Assembly (NCBI GenBank): GCA_947372535.1
Contig: CANBUA010000012.1
Coordinates: forward strand, 1 to 30,621
Direction of reading: 5' to 3'
Source: Burkholderiales bacterium
GTDB lineage: Bacteria; Pseudomonadota; Gammaproteobacteria; Burkholderiales; Burkholderiaceae
DNA: 30,621 nucleotides
The notes beneath the pieces are model-generated. The model was not told where the DNA came from and searched no databases. It was given only the letters and a program-made list of their open reading frames with translations. A program made the translations under genes and the position numbers. Below, one piece after another: positions 19,491-26,386 of the stretch; the first letter of the stretch is position 1, and each line of letters begins with the position of its first letter.

Positions 19491-20429
19491 ATGTCAGTTT
19501 ACAGTATGACCGGCTACGCCAGTGTGGTGGCGTCGGTGGCGGACCACGCCAGTGAAAGCCCTGATGATTCGGACACACCCGTTGTGTCACGCAAAGCGGC
19601 CAGCGGCAGCGTGGGGGCCGAGCTTCGTTCGGTCAACAGCCGTTTCCTGGATTTGAGCTTCAAGCTGCCCGATGAGTTCCGGGGGCTGGAGCCAGCCTTT
19701 CGCGATTTGCTGGCCGCCCATTTCAAGCGGGGGAAGATCGAGCTTAGGCTGCTGGCCCAGCGTGGCTCGGACACGGCCTGGCCGCAACCGCAGCCCGATC
19801 AATTGCACACCTTGGCCCGCTTGGAGGGCATGGTGCAGAACTGGCTGCCCAAAGCTGGCGCCCTGTCAGTCAACGAGATCATGAACTGGTGCCGCAACGC
19901 CGCGCCCAATGTCAAGCTCGATGATGCGGCGTTGGATGCTGTCAAAGGTTGCGTTGAGGCGTTGAAAGATGCCCGCAAGGGCGAGGGTGCGCGCATGGTC
20001 GCCGTGCTCAAGGACAAACTGAACCAGTTGCGTGAGCTGGCGGCGCAGGCCGAGCCGCTGGTGCCGCAAGCCGTGTCACGTCAGCAGGAGCGATTTCTGC
20101 AGCGCTACCAGGAAGCGCTGGCGGCGGTTGGCGGTGTGGTGACGCCCGAGGCGGCGCAGGAGCGCGCGCTGGGCGAGGCCGCTGCGTATGCCTTGCGCAT
20201 CGACGTGGACGAGGAGTTGCAGCGCCTCAAGGCCCACCTTGACGAGATCGAGCGCCTGATCAAAAAGGGTGGCGAAGTGGGCAAGCGGTTGGATTTCCTG
20301 ATCCAGGAGCTGCACCGCGAGGCCAACACCCTGGGCTCCAAGGCGGCGGCACTAGAGCTGACGCAGATCTCGGTGGGCATGAAAGTGCTGATCGAGCAGA
20401 TGCGTGAGCAGGTGCAGAACATTGAGTAA
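19491..20429 (+). CDS. yicC: YicC/YloC family endoribonuclease
   Basis: YicC proteins are endoribonucleases implicated in small-RNA turnover and stress adaptation in E. coli. The N-terminal domain opens with MTGYAS and continues with ELRSVNSRFLDLSFKLP. The C-terminal DUF1732 domain has KRLDFLIQELHREANTLGSKA. The length from ATG 19491 is 312 residues, longer than the 287 of E. coli; the difference lies mainly in a Ser/Asp-rich insert at about residues 13-35. A GTG at 19470 is an alternative start, but AAAGG just before the ATG at 19491 favours the latter. The start lies 32 bases from the divergent kinase start, so each promoter must reach into the other gene. In many relatives gmk is next to yicC; here the potassium locus follows instead. 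Confidence 0.93.
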   Translation: MSVYSMTGYASVVASVADHASESPDDSDTPVVSRKAASGSVGAELRSVNSRFLDLSFKLPDEFRGLEPAFRDLLAAHFKRGKIELRLLAQRGSDTAWPQPQPDQLHTLARLEGMVQNWLPKAGALSVNEIMNWCRNAAPNVKLDDAALDAVKGCVEALKDARKGEGARMVAVLKDKLNQLRELAAQAEPLVPQAVSRQQERFLQRYQEALAAVGGVVTPEAAQERALGEAAAYALRIDVDEELQRLKAHLDEIERLIKKGGEVGKRLDFLIQELHREANTLGSKAAALELTQISVGMKVLIEQMREQVQNIE

Positions 20430-20503
20430 GGTTGCGTGGGGTATGGGTTGACGTGGATTTTGGTCTCATGAGGTAGCAAGCGGTTTCAGTGAAGCGCATG
20501 ATT

Positions 20504-20552
20504 TCTGTGGGATAAATCATTTACCCCACAGATTCCTCGTGAATCACTGTGG
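20504..20552. repeat. Two overlapping, mutually exclusive hairpins
   Basis: Hairpin 1 pairs TCTGTGGG (20504-20511) with CCCACAGA (20525-20532), extended inward by TAAAT/ATTTA after one mismatch, a 29-base near-perfect dyad centred on 20518. Hairpin 2 pairs CCACA and GATTC (20526-20535) with GAATC (20541-20545) and TGTGG (20548-20552), leaving a two-base bulge. Both need the same CCACA, so only one can form at a time. There is no T-run after either on either strand. A terminator, an operator or a REP-like element are all possible. Confidence 0.6.
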
Positions 20553-20581
20553 AGATCGCGCTATGAATCCGCCCTTCCTCA

Positions 20582-20728
20582 TCACCAACTCGCGGCGGCA
20601 GCCTTCAACAACTCCACCGCTCGCTGCGCCATGGGCGATTGATACCCCGGGCCATGCAGCAGTCCTACGCGACGGACCAGTTCGGGGTGCTCATGCGCGC
20701 GGTATGCCTGTTGCTCAGCGGTGTATTC
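20582..20728 (-). other. Open in-frame continuation after the EIIA amber stop, possible gene remnant
   Basis: Directly after the TAG that ends the EIIA gene, the same frame stays open for 48 codons to a TGA at 20582-20584. It reads like protein: EYTAEQQAYRAHEHPELVRR, then a VGLLHGPG segment and a C-terminal helix ending KAAAASW. It has no start codon with a ribosome-binding site. It may be a remnant of another gene, a read-through extension, or chance openness in GC-rich DNA. I do not recognise the sequence. Confidence 0.25.
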
Positions 20729-21220
20729 CTAAGGAACCTCGGTCGCGATGCCTGCGATCGCGACCTGGAACAGTGTCTCCGCTGCTGCGGCATCCGGCGC
20801 GTTGTCCAAACCACGGCGGAAGTCACGATCTGAGAAAAGGCGCACGACCAGCGACAACAGGCGTAGATGATCTTCCTTATCACCGTCCAGCGGCACCATG
20901 ATGCACAGCAGGTCAGAGACTGGTTTGCCATCTGGCGCATGGAAATCGATGCCGCGCTTCGTGCGGACGAACAGTGTCAGCGGACGTGCGATGCCGCCTA
21001 TCCGCGTGTGGGGAATGGCGAACCCATCGCCGAGCGCTGTCGATGCGGCCTGCTCGCGCCGCAACAGGGCTCTGAACACTGACCCCGGATCGAGTCCATG
21101 TGCTTGGCCGACCGATTTCGCGATGAACTGGAGCGCGTCGGCTTGATCGCTCACCGCCACATCGAGCAAGATCTCTTGTGGCTGCAGCCAGGTCATCATC
21201 TGCGTCATGTCGTTTGCCAT
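20729..21220 (-). CDS. PtsN-like phosphotransferase EIIA protein
   Basis: The 163-residue protein is a single PTS EIIA domain of the fructose/nitrogen type. The phosphoryl-accepting histidine is His71 in GFAIPHTRIGG, and FVRTKRGIDFHAPDGKPVSDL and LLSLVVRLFSD are typical of EIIA-Ntr. It lacks any EIIB or EIIC part, so it should be regulatory rather than a sugar transporter. The ATG at 21220 is preferred: AAGGA lies 7 bases upstream, and the domain begins there. The open frame reaches 21292, overlapping kdpE. In E. coli unphosphorylated EIIA-Ntr binds KdpD and raises kdp expression, so its place right after kdpDE suggests a dedicated regulator of this locus. This is probably a second copy beside a ptsN near rpoN, which lies outside the window. 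Confidence 0.87.
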   Translation of the reverse strand: MANDMTQMMTWLQPQEILLDVAVSDQADALQFIAKSVGQAHGLDPGSVFRALLRREQAASTALGDGFAIPHTRIGGIARPLTLFVRTKRGIDFHAPDGKPVSDLLCIMVPLDGDKEDHLRLLSLVVRLFSDRDFRRGLDNAPDAAAAETLFQVAIAGIATEVP

Positions 21221-21227
21221 GGAGTCA

Positions 21228-21232
21228 TCCTT
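21228..21232 (-). promoter_or_regulatory. Shine-Dalgarno deciding the EIIA start
   Basis: AAGGA on the minus strand lies 7 bases before the ATG at 21220. It favours this start over the upstream in-frame ATG at 21292, which would lie inside kdpE. Confidence 0.7.
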
Positions 21233-21269
21233 GTCTGCTCTGGTTTGCGCTGCAATGTCCTGACTTGCA

Positions 21270-21962
21270 TCACGGGACAAATCTGTATCCAACGCCCGTT
21301 TCGGTGATCAGATGGCGAGGGCGGGAAGGATCGGCTTCGATTTTCTTGCGAAGCTGAACCATGTACACGCGAAGGTAGTGCGCGTCTTCCGCGTGGCTGG
21401 AGCCCCATACCGCAGTCAAAACCTGGCGATGCGTCAATACACAGTGCGGATGACTCGTGAGGTGCGTCAGCAATCTGTATTCGTTCGGCGTCAGGTGCAC
21501 AGATTGGCCAGCGCGCTCCACAGTGCGGCGCACCAGGTCGATCTTCACATCGGAGAATTCGATCACCGTGCTGCCGTCGGTCACGCCGCTCGTGCGCCGC
21601 CGAAGGTGCGCGCGTACCCGAGCCACCAATTCGACGGCACTGAATGGCTTGACCAGGTAGTCATCCGCCCCTGCATCCAGGGCGCCAACCTTGTCCTGCT
21701 CGGCGGTGCGGGCGGAAAGCACCAGGACGGGCACATCCGACCAGGCGCGCAGGTCGCGGATCAGGTCAAGGCCATCACCATCTGGCAGGCCCAGATCAAG
21801 CACCACCAAGTCCGGTCTGCGGGTTCCCGCTTCAATCAACCCTCGCTCAACGTTGGCCGCTTCGTGTACCTCAAAGCCTTCTCGCTCCAAGGCCAGGCGC
21901 ACGAAGCGTCGGATCTTTTCCTCGTCCTCGATCAAGAGAACCTTGGGTGCCGGATCGCTCAT
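21270..21962 (-). CDS. kdpE: Potassium response regulator KdpE (OmpR family)
   Basis: KdpE is phosphorylated by KdpD and activates the kdp promoter when K+ is scarce. The 230-residue protein has an N-terminal receiver domain (about 7-118) with acidic residues Glu12/Asp13, phospho-acceptor Asp56 in LVVLDLGLPDGDG, Ser83 in VLSART and Lys106 in DYLVKPFS. A C-terminal winged-helix DNA-binding domain (about 130-228) has HLTPNEYRLL and the recognition-helix region ending RHLITETGVGYRFVP. The ATG at 21962 follows AGAGGG within a 12-base gap after the kdpD stop, so the sensor and regulator are co-translated. The receiver and effector spacing is standard. It lies upstream of the EIIA gene. Identification as KdpE rests on sequence and on the adjacent kdpD. 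Confidence 0.95.
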   Translation of the reverse strand: MSDPAPKVLLIEDEEKIRRFVRLALEREGFEVHEAANVERGLIEAGTRRPDLVVLDLGLPDGDGLDLIRDLRAWSDVPVLVLSARTAEQDKVGALDAGADDYLVKPFSAVELVARVRAHLRRRTSGVTDGSTVIEFSDVKIDLVRRTVERAGQSVHLTPNEYRLLTHLTSHPHCVLTHRQVLTAVWGSSHAEDAHYLRVYMVQLRKKIEADPSRPRHLITETGVGYRFVP

Positions 21963-21974
21963 GAAGTTTCCCTC

Positions 21975-24683
21975 TCAGGCTTCATTGAAGTCTTCGATGT
22001 CATCGATGGATGGCGGTGTGCCACGTGGGAGCTCAACAGTGAATCGAGCACCTCCTTGAGGTCGGGTTTCGCCACGGATGGAACCGCCGTGGGCTTCGAC
22101 GATGGCGCGGCAAATGGCCAACCCCAAGCCCACGCCTGGCGTCGCACCCTCCTTGTTGCCGCGCTCGAACATCTCGAAAATGGTGGCTTCGCGCCCTTTC
22201 GGCAGACCGGGGCCTTCATCAGACACGCAAAGCCGTACGCTGTCACTTGATGAGGATGCGCTGATCTCGATCGGACTGTCGGTCGGGGTGTACTTGACAG
22301 CATTCTCGATCAGATTGCACAGCACGCGTTCAAACAAGACCGCATCGATGTTCAGCAAAGGCAGGTCATTGGGGAGCACCACATGGATGCGCCGAGGCTC
22401 CAATGTACCCGTCATCGAACGCAAGGCGCTGCCAACGACTTCCTCCAGGGGCTGCCATTGCAGGTTCAAATGAACCTGGCCGGATTGCAGGCGCGCCATG
22501 TCGAGCAGATTGTTGACCTGTGCGTTCATTCGCAGAGCCGACTCCCGGATGGATGCCAGCATCTCGCCTTGCGGATCATCGGATTTGCGGCTCAGCGCCA
22601 AGGTGTCCGCCATGCCGACCAGCGCCGCCAGAGGCGTGCGCAGGTCATGCGAGATGGCGGCCAGCAAGGAGTGACGCAAGCGTTCCGATTCCATTTGCAC
22701 GGTGGTGCTCTGGGCAACATCGACGTAGTGCACCCGCTCCAGTGAAATGGCCAGCAGCGAGGCGCAGGTATCGAGCAGGCGGCGCTGCTCTGGCCCCATG
22801 AGGCGTTCAGGATTCCTGGGTTCGAGAACAATGATCCCCCGAATGCGCATCGGCGCCTTCAGCGGAACATAGAGTAACGGGGAGCCGGACAGGGTGTCCG
22901 TACCGTAGCCCGCTGTCTCGGCATGGTCAAAAGCCCACTGTGCAATCCCCAGATCGATGCCGACGGGCAGATCTGGCTGCTGCAAAGCAGGCATCACCCG
23001 GTCCTGCAGATCGCTGATCATGAGCGCTGACTTGGCTTCGAACTCGGAGCGCAGAAACCTTGCGGCAATTTCAGCGATCTGCTCGGCCATCAAGGCACCG
23101 GACAGATCGCGGGACATCTTGTACAAGGCGCCTACCCGCTCTTCACGCAGCGTGGCCACACGCGCCTGAAACTTCAGGCCCGCGGTCAACTGGCCGATCA
23201 CCAAGGCCACGATCAGCATGACCGCGAAAGTCAACAGGTACTGCGCATCACTGACGCTGAAAGCGTATCGAGGCGCCACGTAGAAGAAGTCGAAGGCCCC
23301 CACGCTCATGAATGCGGCCATGACGGCGGGCCCCCGCCCGAATCTGACGGCCACAAAGACGACGGCCAGCAAGAACAACATGACGATGTTGGCCGTGTCC
23401 AGCAAAGAGTGGAGGGGGGCCATCAACAGTGTCACGAGCGCGCAGACGGCCGCGCTCCACATGTACGGGCGCCACAGCTTGGGCAGCATGGTCGCATCGT
23501 CCTGCTTGCCTTCTGCCAAACCGGGCTTTCGGCTGTCGCGCTCGTTGGCGGGCAAGGCGATCTGAATGATGTCCAGATCATCGCCAAGCGTACCGACCGC
23601 GTCGGCCAGAATCGGGCGCCAATGCGGCGTCTTCTGGCTTGTGTCGCGGCCTAAAACGACCCGGGATAAATTGTGTTCATGCGCGTACTTGACGATGGTT
23701 TTGGCCAGTACATTGCCAGCCAAGGTGGCTGTCGTTGCACCGGCGTCCTGGGCCAACTTCAATACCCGCAAAATTCTGTGTCGAGCGGCATCGGACAGCC
23801 GCTGCAACTTGGGCGTTTCAACATAAATGCAGTGCCAGGGCACGGCCAGTTGAGCGGCCATTCGGGCAGCGCCTCTCACCAGTTTCTCGGATCGCTCGTC
23901 GGGGCCAATGCACACCAGCAAGGATTCGCGTGTTTGCCATACCGGGGCGACTGACAGGGTGCTGCGGTATTGCAGCATCTCGTCATCGACTCGGTCGGCC
24001 GTACGGCGAAGCGCCAGTTCCCTCAGCGCAATCAGGTTGCCTTTGCGAAAGAAATTGCGCACCGCGCGCTCGGCCTGCTGTGGCAAGTAGACCTTGCCTT
24101 CCTTCAATCGCTTGAGCAGTTCATCGGGCGGCAAATCGACGATGACGACTTCGTCTGTTTCATCAAAGATGCGGTCGGGCACCGTTTCCCAAACCCGAAT
24201 ACCCGTGATGCCGGTGACCACATCATTCAGGCTTTCCAGATGCTGCACATTCATGGTCGACCAAACGTCGATACCGGCGTCCAGCAGCTCCTCGACATCC
24301 TGCCAGCGCTTGGGATGACGTGATCCGGGGGCATTGGAATGCGCCAGTTCATCAACAAGAATGAGCTGGGGTTTTCGCGTCAAGGCGCCGTCCAGATCGA
24401 ACTCCTTGAGCGTCCGATCTCTGTGAAGAACCTCTTTGAGAGCAAGCCGATCCAAACCTTCAACCAAGGCCTCGGTCTCTGCGCGGCCATGAGTCTCGAT
24501 GACACCGATGAGGACGCCCACCCCTTGCTGCTTCAGGCTGCGCGCGGCCGACAACATGGCGTAGGTCTTGCCTACGCCAGCGGAGGCACCAAAGAATATC
24601 TTCAGCTTCCCCCTCTTTGCCTGCTCCTGCTCCTGCTTCAAGCGCGCAAGCAACTGGTCTGGATCCGGGCGTGTGTCAGTCAT
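21975..24683 (-). CDS. kdpD: Potassium sensor histidine kinase KdpD
   Basis: KdpD senses low K+ or turgor and phosphorylates KdpE. The 902-residue protein has the full domain order. First is a cytoplasmic KdpD domain (about 20-230) with Walker A GASAGVGKT (32-40) and LILVDELAHSN (107-117). A universal-stress-protein-like domain (about 250-375) and four clustered membrane helices (about 405-500) follow, then a GAF-like region (about 520-650). The kinase core has phospho-His679 in AAISHDLRTPLAALVG, the N box NLIENAVKYTP, DEGPGLP and GVGLGLAI. The ATG at 24683 is preferred because AAGGGGA lies about 7 bases upstream; the in-frame ATG at 24689 abuts that Shine-Dalgarno. It begins 12 bases after the corA stop codon, so it is likely on the same transcript as corA. 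Confidence 0.96.
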   Translation of the reverse strand: MTDTRPDPDQLLARLKQEQEQAKRGKLKIFFGASAGVGKTYAMLSAARSLKQQGVGVLIGVIETHGRAETEALVEGLDRLALKEVLHRDRTLKEFDLDGALTRKPQLILVDELAHSNAPGSRHPKRWQDVEELLDAGIDVWSTMNVQHLESLNDVVTGITGIRVWETVPDRIFDETDEVVIVDLPPDELLKRLKEGKVYLPQQAERAVRNFFRKGNLIALRELALRRTADRVDDEMLQYRSTLSVAPVWQTRESLLVCIGPDERSEKLVRGAARMAAQLAVPWHCIYVETPKLQRLSDAARHRILRVLKLAQDAGATTATLAGNVLAKTIVKYAHEHNLSRVVLGRDTSQKTPHWRPILADAVGTLGDDLDIIQIALPANERDSRKPGLAEGKQDDATMLPKLWRPYMWSAAVCALVTLLMAPLHSLLDTANIVMLFLLAVVFVAVRFGRGPAVMAAFMSVGAFDFFYVAPRYAFSVSDAQYLLTFAVMLIVALVIGQLTAGLKFQARVATLREERVGALYKMSRDLSGALMAEQIAEIAARFLRSEFEAKSALMISDLQDRVMPALQQPDLPVGIDLGIAQWAFDHAETAGYGTDTLSGSPLLYVPLKAPMRIRGIIVLEPRNPERLMGPEQRRLLDTCASLLAISLERVHYVDVAQSTTVQMESERLRHSLLAAISHDLRTPLAALVGMADTLALSRKSDDPQGEMLASIRESALRMNAQVNNLLDMARLQSGQVHLNLQWQPLEEVVGSALRSMTGTLEPRRIHVVLPNDLPLLNIDAVLFERVLCNLIENAVKYTPTDSPIEISASSSSDSVRLCVSDEGPGLPKGREATIFEMFERGNKEGATPGVGLGLAICRAIVEAHGGSIRGETRPQGGARFTVELPRGTPPSIDDIEDFNEA

Positions 24684-24695
24684 GGGCATTCCCCT

Positions 24696-25664
24696 TCACA
24701 GCCAGCCTGCGCGTTTGAAACGCCAATACAGCAATCCGCAGATCAGCGCGATCAAGCCGATGGCCGAAGGATAGCCATACTGCCACTTCAACTCCGGCAT
24801 GTGCTCGAAGTTCATGCCCCAAATACCGGCGAAGGCGGTTGCGACCCCGAAGATGCCAGCCCATGCGGCCAGCCGCTTGGTGGTCTCCGACTCCTCGATG
24901 GTCACCATGGACAGATTCACCTGGATGGCCGTGCCGATGGTGTCGCGCAGGGTATCGAGCGTGCCGTTGATGCGGATCAGGTGATCGTAGACATCTCGAA
25001 AATACTCACGAGAGCCTTCGCAAACAGCGGGAACGCGACCGCTCCATAGTTTGCCGGTCGACTCCATCAAGGGCGTGACGGCATGCTTGACAGTCATGAT
25101 GCGTTGCTTCAAGCCATAGAGTTGCTCGATGTTCGCGCGGGCTGAGCCTCTCACGAAAATCTGGGCTTCGATGTTTTCCAACTCGCTCTCCAAGGCATCG
25201 ATGATCGGGAAATACCGGTCCACAACCGCATCCATGAGGGCGTATAGCACGAAGCCCGCGCCGTGGATGAGCAGGTGGGGTTCGCGCTCGGCGCGCTCAC
25301 GCACGCCGAGCAGGCTTTGTGCGCTGCGGTTCCGAACGGAGACCACGAAGTTGCGGCCCACAAAGACGTTGACTTCACCCACCGACAGTTGATCAATGGG
25401 GCCGCGGTCGATGCAATGCATGACCACGAACAAGGTGTCGCCATACTCCTCGGCCTTGGGGCGTTGATGGCCGTGCCGCGCGTCTTCCACCGCGAGGTCG
25501 TGCAGGCTGAACTCCTGCTGCATGGTCAATAGCTCTGCGTCGCTCGCATCTCGAAGAGCCACCCAAACGAAGCAGTCATCACGCTCGACGTAGTCGCTGA
25601 TTTTCTCAACGTCTATGTCGGCAAGCTTTTTGCCCTCCTGATAGACAACGCAGTTGATCAGCAT
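24696..25664 (-). CDS. corA: CorA-family magnesium/cobalt transporter
   Basis: CorA proteins are pentameric channels taking up Mg2+ (also Co2+ and Ni2+) through the inner membrane. The 322-residue protein has a large N-terminal cytoplasmic domain, a long charged helix (about 150-265), and two C-terminal membrane segments (about 266-285 and 299-316). The signature GMN is at 283-285, followed by the short acidic loop FEHMPEL. The C terminus is basic (RFKRAGWL). It belongs to the CorA branch that includes many GC-rich proteobacterial paralogues; the usual YGMN is WGMN here. It sits between kdpC, 130 bases upstream, and kdpD, 12 bases downstream, an unusual place. The start ATG at 25664 has only a weak GGAA before it. 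Export of Mg2+ instead of import cannot be excluded. Confidence 0.9.
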   Translation of the reverse strand: MLINCVVYQEGKKLADIDVEKISDYVERDDCFVWVALRDASDAELLTMQQEFSLHDLAVEDARHGHQRPKAEEYGDTLFVVMHCIDRGPIDQLSVGEVNVFVGRNFVVSVRNRSAQSLLGVRERAEREPHLLIHGAGFVLYALMDAVVDRYFPIIDALESELENIEAQIFVRGSARANIEQLYGLKQRIMTVKHAVTPLMESTGKLWSGRVPAVCEGSREYFRDVYDHLIRINGTLDTLRDTIGTAIQVNLSMVTIEESETTKRLAAWAGIFGVATAFAGIWGMNFEHMPELKWQYGYPSAIGLIALICGLLYWRFKRAGWL

Positions 25665-25794
25665 GATGGTGTTCCGATGTGACGCAGCACGCCGATCATC
25701 TCCTGTCTGCTATTGAGAAGCTGCGTCCAAGTCGCAACACACCGACGGTGAGGTTAAGCAGCGTGCCGAGCTGGTGCCGACTGTTGCTGGTTGC

Positions 25795-26373
25795 TCAGTG
25801 AGCGGGTGTCTGGTCCAGATCCAGGTTGAGTTCAAGCACGTTCACCCGGGCTTCGCCCAGAAGGCCAAACATACGACCTTCGCTGTGACGGGTGACCGCG
25901 GCATGAACCACGTCATCGGAGAGGCCGCGCACGCGTGCCACCCGGGCTGCCTGGTATTGCGCAGCGGCGACGCTGATGTGCGGATCCAGGCCACTGGCCG
26001 ACGCGGTCACGAGATCAATCGGGATGGGCGATGCATTGCCTGGGTCTGCAGCCTTCAATGCATCGATTCGGCCCTTGACCGCGTCCACCAAGGCCGGATT
26101 CAGAGGCCCCTGGTTCGAGCCGCTTGAGCCGCTGGCGTTGTACGGCATCGGGCCCGTGGCCGACGGGCGCCCCCAGAAGTACTTGGGCTCGGTGAAGTTC
26201 TGGCCAATCAGCGATGAACCGATGGCCTTGCCGTCTTTCACGATCAAGCTGCCCTCCGCCTGGTGCGGGAAGGCCGCCTTGGCAACGCCGGTCACTGCCA
26301 GGGGATAGACGACACCGGTGACCACGGTCAGCACGATGAACAGGCTCACGGCGGGGCGAATCATATTTTTCAT
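25795..26373 (-). CDS. kdpC: Potassium-transporting ATPase subunit KdpC
   Basis: KdpC is the small membrane-anchored subunit of the KdpFABC pump; it stabilises the complex and is thought to raise its affinity for ATP or K+. The 192-residue protein has one N-terminal membrane helix (about 5-30, [20 protein letters not shown]) and a periplasmic domain. Family signatures are [20 protein letters not shown], the Asn/Ser/Gly-rich [16 protein letters not shown] and [17 protein letters not shown]. The ATG at 26373 lies 13 bases after the kdpB stop. A spacer of 130 bases without a recognised gene follows before corA; it contains AGGAG adjacent to a short ATG-initiated 13-codon frame, too little to call a gene. 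Confidence 0.96.
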   Translation of the reverse strand: MKNMIRPAVSLFIVLTVVTGVVYPLAVTGVAKAAFPHQAEGSLIVKDGKAIGSSLIGQNFTEPKYFWGRPSATGPMPYNASGSSGSNQGPLNPALVDAVKGRIDALKAADPGNASPIPIDLVTASASGLDPHISVAAAQYQAARVARVRGLSDDVVHAAVTRHSEGRMFGLLGEARVNVLELNLDLDQTPAH

Positions 26374-26386
26374 GGTGTGCTCCAGG

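Larger units (their letters stand above)
20430..20728. other. Gene-free border between yicC and the potassium locus
   Basis: This 299-base stretch separates the plus-strand yicC from the minus-strand EIIA gene. It holds the paired hairpins at 20504-20552 and, on the minus strand, an open continuation of the EIIA frame (20582-20728). No tRNA, integrase or direct-repeat attachment site was seen. The left half is less GC-rich than the genes on either side. Confidence 0.6.

Noticed and set aside
25665..25710. 13-codon frame with AGGAG before corA
   Set aside because: AGGAG directly abuts the ATG and the peptide is short; there is no clear sign of a leader peptide or attenuator.
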